Of a stretch of 64,000 nt of DNA, positions 8,777 to 17,489 are shown in pieces. This DNA is from Maricurvus nonylphenolicus. GTDB lineage: Bacteria > Pseudomonadota > Gammaproteobacteria > Pseudomonadales > Cellvibrionaceae. Position 1 is the first letter of the stretch. Each line of letters opens with the position of its first letter. Both the position numbers and the translations under genes were made by a program. The notes beneath the pieces are model-generated. The model had not been told where the DNA came from. It made no database searches and saw only the letters and a program-made list of their open reading frames with translations. Location: NCBI RefSeq assembly GCF_042854845.1, contig NZ_AP031498.1, positions 3,286,001-3,350,000 on the forward strand, read 5' to 3'.

Positions 8777-8941
8777 GGAGGCAGTCGGTGGGGCTGTTCG
8801 GAGCAATCAGCCCATCGCTTAAGCGGCAGGAAAAAGTCAGGGTAGTCGCGGAGGTTGTCTGAACGTTTTATGTGAGTTTACGTAGCGCTGACTTTTTCCT
8901 GCCGCTTATGGGCGCGGAGAACAGCCCCACCGGCTGCCTCC
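8777..8941. repeat. 165-bp imperfect inverted repeat
   Basis: The outer arms (8777-8799 and 8919-8941) match at 22 of 23 positions. A GCCCAT/ATGGGC block pairs further in, and the inner arms AAGCGGCAGGAAAAAGTCAG (8821-8840) and its complement (8888-8907) are perfect over 20 bases. The unpaired centre is 47 bases. No open frame fits it. It lies just after the SBF-transporter stop and could be a MITE or, if transcribed, a long RNA hairpin. Confidence 0.8.
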
Positions 8942-8950
8942 GATTTAGAA

Positions 8951-9859
8951 CTACGTTAATGCAGTCTCAGCCTCTGAGGTAGTCTTACGACGCCAAGTAA
9001 TAAGAACCGCTGCAACCAACATCTGCAGACCACCATAGAGCAACAGTGTAAACAGGACTAAATCACCTATAGGATCCACCTGCCCCACTACTGCAGGAAA
9101 CAAGGAAGCTTTCAGCATTACCCCCAAGTTAACATTACGTACCACCACTTCCATATCAATGGCAGTCGCATCTTTGGAGGACAAACCCAGCGAACGACAG
9201 GTTAACCAGCTGACCAGAGCCATCACAAACAACAGCAAAGTCACCAGCAACAGATTCGTAACACCAAAGGCTTCCACATCCAATCTACCGGAGGCGGAGG
9301 AGCCCACAACAATCATAATCAGGCCCAACAGTGAAGCTCGTACACACCAGGTAGAGAAGGTCTGTGCCGTCCCAGGGAAAACACGTAAGAACAACATACC
9401 CATACCAAGCGGCAACAAGAGCGTAAGCGCAATCTCTTGCATGATTTGCCCACGCGGCATGACAAAATCAGCGGGCATATATTTCGCAATTAACACTTCC
9501 AGAATCAGCGGTGTAGTAATCAGACACGCCAGTGTTGTGAGCGCAGTGATAGTGATCGACAGCGCGATATTGCCACGAGCAAAGTGGGTGAAAATATTGG
9601 AAGAGGTTCCACCGGGAATCGCCGCAATTAACGCAATACCAACAGCTACGCCTCCCGTGATGCCGAAGGCCTGAATAAAGACAAACGCCACCAGAGGCAC
9701 GAGCAGCAACTGAATCGCATTTCCCGTCGTAACCGCCTTGGGTTCTAGCAAGACTTCGCGGAAATCCTTGGGCGTCAGGGTTGCCCCCATTCCCAGCATG
9801 GCTGTTACCAGCTGGAAGACTGCAAACCAGTATTCATGCTCTATATAAAACGTGCCCAT
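8951..9859 (-). CDS. SBF (bile acid:sodium symporter) family transporter
   Basis: A 302-residue inner-membrane protein with about nine or ten hydrophobic segments. It starts MGTFYIEHEYWFAVFQLVTAMLGMGATLTPKDF and contains the family's AIPGGTSSNIFTHFARGNIALSIT block, where the GGxxSN turn contributes to sodium and substrate binding. Members import bile acids or other organic anions, or act on small metabolites, so the substrate is not certain. GAGGG lies six bases before the ATG. The gene lies between a repeat-rich region and a TonB receptor terminator; an inverted repeat lies 29 bases upstream of the start. Confidence 0.88.
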   Translation of the reverse strand: MGTFYIEHEYWFAVFQLVTAMLGMGATLTPKDFREVLLEPKAVTTGNAIQLLLVPLVAFVFIQAFGITGGVAVGIALIAAIPGGTSSNIFTHFARGNIALSITITALTTLACLITTPLILEVLIAKYMPADFVMPRGQIMQEIALTLLLPLGMGMLFLRVFPGTAQTFSTWCVRASLLGLIMIVVGSSASGRLDVEAFGVTNLLLVTLLLFVMALVSWLTCRSLGLSSKDATAIDMEVVVRNVNLGVMLKASLFPAVVGQVDPIGDLVLFTLLLYGGLQMLVAAVLITWRRKTTSEAETALT

Positions 9860-9887
9860 ATTGCCCTCAGTTATTATTGCTCTGGCC

Positions 9888-9903
9888 TACCCTATTTTGG
9901 GTA
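9888..9903. promoter_or_regulatory. inverted repeat upstream of the SBF transporter
   Basis: TACCC-N6-GGGTA, perfect over five bases per arm, lies 29 bases before the transporter ATG. It is a possible operator; no regulator can be assigned. Confidence 0.3.
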
Positions 9904-9969
9904 CAAACAGGTGTAAGCATAATCGAAAAAAGCAGTTCAAGAATGTAACCGCGATAACAGACTCGGCTA

Positions 9970-10002
9970 AAAATAAAAAAGCGGCCCCCAAACGAAGGCC
10001 GC
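9970..10002 (-). terminator. rho-independent terminator of the TonB receptor
   Basis: On the minus strand, GCGGCC and GGCCGC arms (9981-10002) are followed by a T-rich run (complement of 9970-9980). It lies 65 bases after the receptor stop. Confidence 0.8.
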
Positions 10003-10066
10003 ACCAAGCGAGAGCTCAACGTATCACTACATTGAGGAGAGAACTGTTAATAACAGTTAAGTAGCG

Positions 10067-12445
10067 TTAAAAACGATACAGACCTTCAATACCCAAGGTA
10101 CGTGGGCGCATCATATTGACGAACAAGCCACCATTAGACTGGGTAACAGGCGCTGCGTAGGAAAATACCTCACGGTCCGTAAGGTTTTTACCGGTCAGGG
10201 CTATCTGCCAGGAATCATCAGCGGCGGCTAACGCAATGCGACCGTTAAAAATCGTCATGGCCGATTGCTCGGAACGCGGATCCAAATCACCGGAGGCGTA
10301 ATGGTTATCTTTGAAGTTGGCATCCAGGGTGGAACGCAATTCCAAACCATCACCTACATAGGTAACGTGATTAGCACTCAGGTTAACTGTCCACTCTGGT
10401 GTGTGCAGGTTTTCTTTGCCGGTGTAGTCGCAGTTATCAGCAGATACAGGGCTAGCCGGTAAGCTGCCAGCGCCGTTACAGGCACCCGCTTCGTAATCCA
10501 GCCATTCGAAGTCAAGGTAACCCAGGCTACCGGTTAGGGTCAGGCTTTCGGTCGCACGCCAGCGGCCATCCATTTCCAAACCGCGCACTCGAGCTTCACC
10601 AGCATTTTGTACGGCGTAACCAAAGGCTCCGTCAAATACGCTCACCTGCATATCGGTGTAGTCGGTTTGGTAAAGGGCAACATTTAATTCAGCGGCACCG
10701 TCTAGCAAGCTCATCTTGGCACCAATTTCGAAGGTTTCTGCCTCTTCCTGATCGAAGAAGAAACTGTCACCGCCTAACTGAGTACCGGATTTGCCCGGGA
10801 ATGCTGCCGCAGTTGTCCAGCCGTTAATTCCGCGAGCATCGTAACCAGCGGCCTTGTAACCTTCCGAGTAACTGGCGTACAGCATAATGTCATCGGTGAT
10901 GTCGTATTGCAGGTTAATGCTGGGGGTCCAGTTATCTTCGTTGTAATCATCCTTAAGATTGTGGTCAGCGATATTGAATTCGTTGGCAACAATATTTCCT
11001 ACACTGCCTACGACAGCTACAGGAATATCATCCAATGAAACACCTGGCGCAGCTGTGGTAGAAAAGGCTTCCTGAATACGCTCGCCTTCTTTTTCATCGC
11101 GGGTATAACGCAAGCCAAGGTTTAAACGTAGCGCGTCATTAATATTCCAGGTTACCTGCCCAAAGGCTGCATAGGTTTCAGACTCCTGAGCAAAGTCACG
11201 ATTGATGGTTGAATCCAGCAATCCAACAGGTAAAACAACAGCGCCCAACTGATCCAAACCAATAGTCGATACCGTTAAGGTCGCATCTTCCTGGTATTCC
11301 TGCTCCGAGGTTTGGTAGAACAAACCAACAATGTAATCAATGGTCTCACCACCGGGCGAGGTTAAACGTAACTCCTGGCTAAACTGATCAAAGTCTTCCG
11401 CCATATTCAGGGATACCACATCCACTTCGGTGGCATCACCGTCGTAGTTGTCTTCGCGGTATTCGTATTCACTGTAAGCAGTAATCGACGTCAGAGTATG
11501 ATCACCCAAACTGTATTCGAGATTAAGCACATAACTGTCGTTATCGAATTCCAGCTTGTTATCAGCATCCGCCCACATATCATGATCAATATCCGTAGAC
11601 GATTGCTGTAGTGCACCATGAGTACCTACAGTAGTAAGGAATGGATACGCACCGAGATCAATGGCAGTCATTGGACGCCCCTGACGCTCCATACGTGATA
11701 CTTCCGCTTTAAACGTGGCAACCAAGTCACCGGCACTCCAATCCAACGTTAAACGTGCCGCCTGCTCGTCCAGTTCTGGCGCATCTTCATTGCGGGTTTT
11801 ATTGTCCATATAACCGTCTTCCTGACGATCACGTACCGCCAAACGAGCACGCAGGCTATCCGTTAACGGGCCAGAGACGTAGGCATTAACTTCAGTTTCA
11901 TCAAACTCAGGCACATGCCCCAGGCTGACCATGCCTTCAAATTCATCGGTAGGTTTGGCGGTAATCAGACTAACGGCACCGGCAATAGAGCTTTGACCAA
12001 ACAGAATACTCTGCGGGCCACGCAAAACTTCAACGCGCTCCAAATCCATAAACGCAGCACGTGATTGCAAACTGCGACCGGTATATACACCGTCGGCATA
12101 GGTACCTACGGATTGCTCAAAACCCTGGTTAGAACCGGAGCCGATTCCGCGAATAATTAATTGCGGCGATAAGCCACCATCCACAACACGCAAGTTGGGC
12201 ACGTATGCAGAAAGATCGGCCAGATTTTCAATGCCCGCTTCAGACATTTTTTCTGCGCCCATAGCAGATACCGAAATGGGAACATCCTGCAGACTCTGCG
12301 CACGCTTTTGCGCGGTCACAATAATTTCTTCCAGTGCAAAGGCGGAGTCATCTTGCGCGAAAACGGCAGGACTACCTAGTACAGATGCAGACAGTGCTGC
12401 GGCTAGCAGGTTAGGTTTAAATTTGCTTGGGTTTGATGCTCTCAT
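10067..12445 (-). CDS. TonB-dependent outer-membrane receptor
   Basis: 792 residues with a signal peptide (cleavage near SPAVFAQ, about residue 30), a TonB-box-like EEIIVTAQKR, a plug domain (about 45-160: QDVPISVSAMGAEKM, LRVVDGGLSPQLIIRGIGS, RVEVLRGPQSILFG) and a long beta-barrel that ends in an aromatic residue (YRF), as outer-membrane barrels do. It takes up a ligand across the outer membrane using energy from TonB-ExbBD. The subfamily is common in marine gammaproteobacteria that use lipids, steroids or terpenoids; the ligand is not defined by sequence. GAGAGG lies upstream of the ATG. A class II aldolase gene lies upstream on the same strand with 83 bases between. Confidence 0.93.
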   Translation of the reverse strand: MRASNPSKFKPNLLAAALSASVLGSPAVFAQDDSAFALEEIIVTAQKRAQSLQDVPISVSAMGAEKMSEAGIENLADLSAYVPNLRVVDGGLSPQLIIRGIGSGSNQGFEQSVGTYADGVYTGRSLQSRAAFMDLERVEVLRGPQSILFGQSSIAGAVSLITAKPTDEFEGMVSLGHVPEFDETEVNAYVSGPLTDSLRARLAVRDRQEDGYMDNKTRNEDAPELDEQAARLTLDWSAGDLVATFKAEVSRMERQGRPMTAIDLGAYPFLTTVGTHGALQQSSTDIDHDMWADADNKLEFDNDSYVLNLEYSLGDHTLTSITAYSEYEYREDNYDGDATEVDVVSLNMAEDFDQFSQELRLTSPGGETIDYIVGLFYQTSEQEYQEDATLTVSTIGLDQLGAVVLPVGLLDSTINRDFAQESETYAAFGQVTWNINDALRLNLGLRYTRDEKEGERIQEAFSTTAAPGVSLDDIPVAVVGSVGNIVANEFNIADHNLKDDYNEDNWTPSINLQYDITDDIMLYASYSEGYKAAGYDARGINGWTTAAAFPGKSGTQLGGDSFFFDQEEAETFEIGAKMSLLDGAAELNVALYQTDYTDMQVSVFDGAFGYAVQNAGEARVRGLEMDGRWRATESLTLTGSLGYLDFEWLDYEAGACNGAGSLPASPVSADNCDYTGKENLHTPEWTVNLSANHVTYVGDGLELRSTLDANFKDNHYASGDLDPRSEQSAMTIFNGRIALAAADDSWQIALTGKNLTDREVFSYAAPVTQSNGGLFVNMMRPRTLGIEGLYRF

Positions 12446-12457
12446 CCAAGTTTCCTC

Positions 12458-12475
12458 TCACAATTATTATATTGA
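12458..12475. promoter_or_regulatory. imperfect palindrome before the TonB receptor
   Basis: TCACAATTATTATATTGA is an imperfect inverted repeat that shares AATTATTAT and a TTGA end with the perfect palindrome at 13418-13437. It may be a second site of the neighbouring LysR regulator. Confidence 0.3.
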
Positions 12476-12528
12476 GCCCTTTGGCGGGCCTTATTGGGGT
12501 GTTGCTGGTAAAAAATTAAAATCAGGAT

Positions 12529-13347
12529 TTACGACAGGAAGCTGTCATCCAGATGCTGCATAAGCTGATACAGGGGTTGGAAGTTTGCCCAGCGCACCAA
12601 CTCAGTACCGTTGTACTTACGGGTATGCACAGCTGTGTCGTGATCGATTTCGATGGGTTCACCAGCGGCTTCCGCCAGCAGCTGACTGCGACAGGCACTT
12701 TCCATCGCCAGGAAGGTTCCTACAGCAATATCAACAGAAGTGCCGACGGTAATCAGGCCGTGGTTTTGTAAAATACCGGCGGGCATATCACCCAGCGCTT
12801 CACAAATTTCATCGCCTTCGCGGGTTTCTTCCACCACGCCCTGGAAGTTGTGATAGATGGCGTGGTTCTCATAGAACATGCAGGCGTCTTGTGATATCGG
12901 TGTCAGGTGTTTTCCCAAGGCACTGAAGGCACGACCATAAGGTGAATGGGAATGTGCCACCGCATTCATATTCTCGTTATTCGCATGCAGACGTGAATGG
13001 ATGGCAAAGGCAGCGGTATTCACCAGTGCACGGCCTTCAACCACCTGGCCGTCATGATTCACCAACACCAGATCAGAACTTTTGATCAACGAGAAATGCA
13101 TACCCACCGGGTTTACCCAGAAGTGATCTTTTAATTCCGGATCGCGCACACTGATATGGCCCGCCACACCTTCATCGAATTTCAGATAACCGAAAATACG
13201 AAAGGCTCCAGCCAAACGCTGTTTGATATAGGTGCGCTCCGCCTCAACAGTCGGGAAGCTCTGTGGCGGTAAGGCCACGGGGGAATCTTGCGTATCCACA
13301 CTGCCAATGGTGGTACGTTGCAACTCTGCTTCGATGCTCATCGTCAT
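12529..13347 (-). CDS. class II aldolase/adducin family protein
   Basis: A 272-residue protein with the zinc-dependent class II aldolase/adducin fold. AGHISVRDPE near residue 60, AVAHSHSPYGRAFSALG (two of the metal-binding histidines), the acidic block around EETREGDEICEALG and the third histidine in ILQNHGLITVG are all present. Members cleave or epimerise sugar phosphates or decarboxylate small acids; this long subgroup has no fixed substrate. The ATG at 13347 is chosen because GAGGA precedes it; the upstream TTG at 13359 lies before that site. Divergent from a LysR gene across 179 bases that hold a clear palindrome, suggesting regulation by that LysR protein. Confidence 0.88.
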   Translation of the reverse strand: MTMSIEAELQRTTIGSVDTQDSPVALPPQSFPTVEAERTYIKQRLAGAFRIFGYLKFDEGVAGHISVRDPELKDHFWVNPVGMHFSLIKSSDLVLVNHDGQVVEGRALVNTAAFAIHSRLHANNENMNAVAHSHSPYGRAFSALGKHLTPISQDACMFYENHAIYHNFQGVVEETREGDEICEALGDMPAGILQNHGLITVGTSVDIAVGTFLAMESACRSQLLAEAAGEPIEIDHDTAVHTRKYNGTELVRWANFQPLYQLMQHLDDSFLS

Positions 13348-13417
13348 AATCTTCCTCAATACAGCCTGGGGCCGATAAATAGCGTGAGAAAGATGCTATG
13401 CCTGCCTTAACAATGAC

Positions 13418-13437
13418 TCAAATGAATTATTATTTGA
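13418..13437. promoter_or_regulatory. candidate LysR operator in divergent intergenic region
   Basis: TCAAAT-N8-ATTTGA is a perfect inverted repeat between the class II aldolase gene and the divergent LysR gene. LysR regulators typically bind dyads of about this length beside their own divergent gene. Confidence 0.5.
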
Positions 13438-13526
13438 TAAATCTATTAATTTTATACATAGTTAAACCCAGCCTAGACACCACAAGGGCTTTGCTCTCCA
13501 TTACCCTGCAATAGACGTAGATACCC

Positions 13527-14471
13527 ATGGCTAAACTCGACCTGAATTTAATGGCTGTACTCGAAGCAATTTACGACGAGGGCAATACCTCACGCGCCGC
13601 TGAAGCCCTGTACTTAAGCCAATCGGCTGTCAGCCACGCCTTAAACCGGTTGCGCAGCCTTTACGATGACCCGTTATTCACCCGCCAGGGCCATATGATG
13701 ATGCCCTCCCCCCTAACAGAGCGGGTTATCGTGCAGGTTAAACAGGGCTTACAGGAATTACGCAGAAGTGTGGATGATGCCCATACGTTTGACGCTGCCA
13801 ACCACCAGCAAACCTTTCAGTTAAGCCAGCGCGATGCGATGGAAACCCTGTTACTGCCCATCCTGATGGAGCGTATTGAACAACGGGCACCGCAAATCAG
13901 GCTGAATTCGACCCACTCCACCCCACCCAATCTGGTGGAGCAATTAACCCAAGGCCAGGTCGATCTGAGCCTGGAGCTGGAACTACCGGTTCCAGAACAC
14001 CTGCACCATATCTGCCTGTTTAAAGACCCGCTGATTGTCGTCGGGCGCAAGGGTCACCCCTTCTTTGAAAACCCGGATTCGCTGGAAGCATTTTTACAAT
14101 ACCCTCAGGTACTGGTATCCCCCCTGCTTAATGCCTCGGAGTGGATTGATATGGCACTGGCCAAGAAAGGCCTGCAGCGTAATGTCACCTTGCGCTGTTC
14201 AAGCTACCCCAGCGGCATTCATTCCCTGCTTAAATCCGACAAACTGTCGATCATGCCGCGCGGCTATATTGAAGCCCAGAAAACCCTATTACCCCTGCAA
14301 ACCGCGCCTCTGCCCTTTGCTTCACCGGCGATCGAAATACATATGTACTGGCACCAGCGCCACCATCACGACCCAGCCCATCGCTGGCTCAGAACACAAC
14401 TGGTTCATAGCCTAGAGTCACTGGATACCATCAGCCTGGAGCCAGACTTGGCGCAGCTCGCACTTCAGTAA
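13527..14471 (+). CDS. LysR-family transcriptional regulator
   Basis: 314 residues. The N-terminal winged helix-turn-helix (about residues 5-65) reads DEGNTSRAAEALYLSQSAVS then HALNRLRSLYDDPLFTRQG, which is the canonical LysR signature. The rest is a periplasmic-binding-protein-like effector domain. By position it probably controls the divergent aldolase gene, and perhaps the TonB receptor downstream of that and the MATE transporter that follows on its own strand. Dyads rich in AAAT/ATTT occur before all three. The effector is unknown. Confidence 0.92.
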   Translation: MAKLDLNLMAVLEAIYDEGNTSRAAEALYLSQSAVSHALNRLRSLYDDPLFTRQGHMMMPSPLTERVIVQVKQGLQELRRSVDDAHTFDAANHQQTFQLSQRDAMETLLLPILMERIEQRAPQIRLNSTHSTPPNLVEQLTQGQVDLSLELELPVPEHLHHICLFKDPLIVVGRKGHPFFENPDSLEAFLQYPQVLVSPLLNASEWIDMALAKKGLQRNVTLRCSSYPSGIHSLLKSDKLSIMPRGYIEAQKTLLPLQTAPLPFASPAIEIHMYWHQRHHHDPAHRWLRTQLVHSLESLDTISLEPDLAQLALQ

Positions 14472-14505
14472 TTTGATCGCTTTACCAACTTGCGACATCA
14501 GAACA

Positions 14506-14529
14506 AATCATTTATTGTCACAAATGATT
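14506..14529. promoter_or_regulatory. 8-bp inverted repeat upstream of MATE transporter
   Basis: AATCATTT-N8-AAATGATT is perfect over eight bases per arm and ends 16 bases before the MATE ATG. It could be an operator for the LysR regulator encoded just upstream, though its arm sequence differs from the 13418 site. Confidence 0.45.
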
Positions 14530-14545
14530 ATTTACAGGTGTTTCG

Positions 14546-15931
14546 ATGTCTTCCCCCTCTAGCAACCCAGCCCTGCACGGCAACCCGTTTAGCAGCTTTC
14601 TGCGCTACGCCATCCCCTCGATATTGGGTATTTTGGCGATGTCGACGGCCTCAGTTATCGACGGCATTTTTATCGGCCGCTTCGAAGGCAGCCAGGCACT
14701 GGCCGCAATTAACCTGATTATTCCGGTGTTAAGCGTGACCTTTGGGGTGTCCTATATGCTGGCGGTGGGCAGCTCGGTGACGGCAGGAAAATATGTTGGT
14801 GAAGGTAACTTAAAAGCCGCCAATAATATTTTTAGCAAGGCACTCATCGCCAATATTATCTACGGCCTTATCCTGTTGGGCGCAGGTTTACTCGGCAGCC
14901 AATTGCTGTTTCGCGCTTTAGGTGCAGAACCAGAACTCTTTGCGCCCATGCAGGATTACTTCGGCACACTGGTATTCTTTTTACCGTTTCAGGTGGCTAC
15001 CGCCCTGTATTACTTTTTTGTGCGTATCGCTGGCTACCCGAGTTTGTCATCCATTGCTCTAGTGATCGGCTCGCTAACTAATTTGCTGTTGGACTGGTGG
15101 CTTATTGGCGTCCGGGGTGAAGGCCTGGTCGGGGCCGCACTGGCTACGGGTATATCCAACCTGGTAACACTGGGTATCCTGCTAACCTACCGATTTAGGA
15201 AAGATGCCTGGCTGCGCTTTGTGCCTCGCCAACAAAACTGGCGTGAACTTTTTCAGTCCTGCTTTAACGGCTTGTCCGAATTTATTAACGAGATCTCAGC
15301 CGGTGTCGTGACCTTTATTCTGAATCTGGTGATCATCAATAAACTGGGCGTTGCCGGAGTCGCTGCCTTTAGTGTTGTGAGCTACAGCCTGTTTGTTGGT
15401 TTACTGCTTTCCTTCAGTATTGCCGATGCCCTTCAGGCTTTGTGCAGTCAGTGTTTTGGGGCGCGCGACAGGCAACGACTCAATCAATTTATTACCATTG
15501 CTTTCGCACTGATAACCGTTAGCGCGACAGGCTTTATTGCCTTATTACTCAGTAATGGTGAAGCCATGGTGCAACTGTTTATCAGTGATAACACCGATGA
15601 TTTAACCCATATTGCCCTGGGTTTTATCGCCGTACTTTGGCCAGTATTTTTATTTAATGGCCTTAATGTCATGCTGTCTGCCTATTTAACGGCAACCCAC
15701 CATGCAAAATCCTCTGCAGCCATTGCCCTGCTGCGCAGCCTGGTTCTGCCGCTAACACTGTTAACGGTGATCACCCTATTATTCCCGGAAGCTCCGTTTA
15801 TGCTCGCCATTACCGGCGCAGAAGCCCTGACGTTGGTGATCGCGCTGCTGCTGTTTTATCGCTTTAGACCCAACAGGCTATTGGCTGACGAGCCCAGCAC
15901 ACAACAACAGGATGCCGCTTCCTATTCGTAG
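14546..15931 (+). CDS. MATE-family efflux transporter
   Basis: A 461-residue inner-membrane protein with twelve hydrophobic segments in two similar halves. The start NPFSSFLRYAIPSILGILAM and VIDGIFIGRFEGSQALAAIN fit the conserved first-helix region of MATE exporters (typical length 440-480). These proteins expel organic cations or drugs in exchange for Na+ or H+. It follows the LysR gene by 74 bases on the same strand, with its own inverted repeat in between, so it may be controlled separately. The substrate is unknown. Confidence 0.9.
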   Translation: MSSPSSNPALHGNPFSSFLRYAIPSILGILAMSTASVIDGIFIGRFEGSQALAAINLIIPVLSVTFGVSYMLAVGSSVTAGKYVGEGNLKAANNIFSKALIANIIYGLILLGAGLLGSQLLFRALGAEPELFAPMQDYFGTLVFFLPFQVATALYYFFVRIAGYPSLSSIALVIGSLTNLLLDWWLIGVRGEGLVGAALATGISNLVTLGILLTYRFRKDAWLRFVPRQQNWRELFQSCFNGLSEFINEISAGVVTFILNLVIINKLGVAGVAAFSVVSYSLFVGLLLSFSIADALQALCSQCFGARDRQRLNQFITIAFALITVSATGFIALLLSNGEAMVQLFISDNTDDLTHIALGFIAVLWPVFLFNGLNVMLSAYLTATHHAKSSAAIALLRSLVLPLTLLTVITLLFPEAPFMLAITGAEALTLVIALLLFYRFRPNRLLADEPSTQQQDAASYS

Positions 15932-15982
15932 CTTGTCGCGCTAGTCTATATTTCATAATAACGACATATAGCAGCGCAGTTT

Positions 15983-16828
15983 ATGCTCCGAATTCTGGGT
16001 GCCCTTTTATTACTGATCCTAGCCTTTAGCACACAGACAAGTGCAAGCATCCCAGACGAAAAAGTCACCGATAGAACGCTCAATCTATGCTATTTCAAAT
16101 GGCAGCCCTACGGCCACAAACTGGATGCCAGACCAGGTACTGATGTTCAACATAGGGGGATCGCTGTCGACGTCGCTCGTAAAGCCGCTGAACTGCAGGG
16201 CAAACAGGTTAATCTACATCAGGAGCCCTATAAACGCTGTGTCGCAGCGGTAGCTGAAAACCTTTACGACGGTACCATCTACTACGTACCCAACTACGAT
16301 ATTGGTATCCACCGGGTGCAGGAAAGCTTTATGGGCCATGTTGCCGCGTTTTTTGTCCACGCCGAAAGCCCGCACCTGGGCTATGAAGGCCTTGAACAAT
16401 TCTCCCGGCAAACGGTTGCTGTGCTTCGCGGCGGTAGCAGTGTTGCCTGGTTACAACAAAACCCCGACCTAAATCTGTACAAGGTAAACCGACAGGATTA
16501 TTTATGGCAGATGGTCCGCGGTAAGCGGGTTGATGCCAGTATTGACGACTATCTCACCATGCGCGCTATCGGCAAGGTCGCAGACACCAGCGTTAGAGCA
16601 CTTCGCCCAATGGCTCGCTATGCCCCCACCTATATGGGATTTTCCGAGAAGAACAAACATGAAGTTTCCGCCTGGAACCAGGCGATACAGCAGCTAAAAA
16701 GCAATGGCGTGATGGATAGAATTTACCTGGATCACATCTATATCAGCTATAGCGAACTGCAGGAAAGACTGGCCCCACTGAAGGAAAAAAGCAGGGCCTA
16801 CAATCAAAAAGCGACCGCCGACAAATAA
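15983..16828 (+). CDS. periplasmic solute-binding-like protein, family 3
   Basis: 281 residues with a signal peptide (about 1-21, ending TSA) and a SBP_bac_3-like fold. NLCYFKWQPYG, RGIAVDVARKAAELQG and a second lobe starting near QTVAVLRGGSSVAWLQQN are seen. As with the protein at 3483, no permease accompanies it. It follows the MATE gene by 51 bases with no terminator between and may be cotranscribed. It is convergent with a TetR gene that ends 11 bases away. The ligand is unknown. Confidence 0.75.
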   Translation: MLRILGALLLLILAFSTQTSASIPDEKVTDRTLNLCYFKWQPYGHKLDARPGTDVQHRGIAVDVARKAAELQGKQVNLHQEPYKRCVAAVAENLYDGTIYYVPNYDIGIHRVQESFMGHVAAFFVHAESPHLGYEGLEQFSRQTVAVLRGGSSVAWLQQNPDLNLYKVNRQDYLWQMVRGKRVDASIDDYLTMRAIGKVADTSVRALRPMARYAPTYMGFSEKNKHEVSAWNQAIQQLKSNGVMDRIYLDHIYISYSELQERLAPLKEKSRAYNQKATADK

Positions 16829-16839
16829 TGGTTTACCCA

Positions 16840-17397
16840 TTAACCCTGCGCCGGTGCAACACCATTTATTAACGTGTTGACGACTAAATCACTGGCATCA
16901 TTTCGGGCAATCTCACCATACTCCAACGACAACCAAGCCGCGTAAATCAGGGAGTCAAAGGCCGAGGCAATCCAGCGCGTAGACACCGCGGGGGATATAT
17001 GCCCCTCGGCTTTACAGGCATCAATCAAGTCATGCAGGCACGACATCTGGCGGTTATACATGCGATAAATTTCAGGATCGTCGAGCATTTCCCAAACGAA
17101 AGACAAAAACTGATAGCGATTGGCCATTGGCAACAGCGTGGCCGCCAATTTACGCAACTTTTCTGCCGCGCTCACCTCTTCAGCCAATACACCTTCAATC
17201 ACCGAGGAGGTATCCTGCAGAGAGATCTGCGCCAGCTCTTTGATTAAATCATCACGCTTGCGGAAATAGCGGTGAATAGTTGCGCGCCCCACCCCTGCTG
17301 CTTTGGCAATATCTTGTAGGGAAGCTCCTGGCAAACGTACCAAGGTGCTGGCAGCCGCATCCAGGATCATACGATAGGTTTCTTCTGGCTTACCCAA
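16840..17397 (-). CDS. TetR-family regulator, TTG start
   Basis: 185 residues. The N-terminal helix-turn-helix (about residues 10-55) is IAKAAGVGRATIHRYFRKRDDLI, typical of TetR repressors. The C-terminal ligand-binding domain is poorly conserved. The likely start is the TTG at 17397: GAGG lies seven bases upstream and the next Met would trim the domain's first helix. A perfect ATGTCT-N6-AGACAT palindrome lies 17 bases upstream and probably mediates autorepression. On the same strand upstream are the FMN reductase and sterol desaturase genes, 92 bases away. Confidence 0.88.
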   Translation of the reverse strand: MGKPEETYRMILDAAASTLVRLPGASLQDIAKAAGVGRATIHRYFRKRDDLIKELAQISLQDTSSVIEGVLAEEVSAAEKLRKLAATLLPMANRYQFLSFVWEMLDDPEIYRMYNRQMSCLHDLIDACKAEGHISPAVSTRWIASAFDSLIYAAWLSLEYGEIARNDASDLVVNTLINGVAPAQG

Positions 17398-17413
17398 GTT
17401 GTTGCCTCAATCC

Positions 17414-17431
17414 ATGTCTAAAGTGAGACAT
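17414..17431. promoter_or_regulatory. TetR-type operator ATGTCT-N6-AGACAT
   Basis: A perfect six-base inverted repeat with a six-base spacer lies directly before the TTG-started TetR gene. The size (18 bases) and place fit an autoregulatory operator. Confidence 0.55.
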
Positions 17432-17489
17432 ATTTTGCTCAAGTAAGCCATTCGGTGCAAGCTCTGCCTGCCAAGCTGGCACCGAAAAT

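Noticed and set aside
8777..8941. Integron attC site
   Set aside because: The arms pair, but no GTTRRRY core or its complement is at the ends, and no integron integrase or cassette pattern is present.
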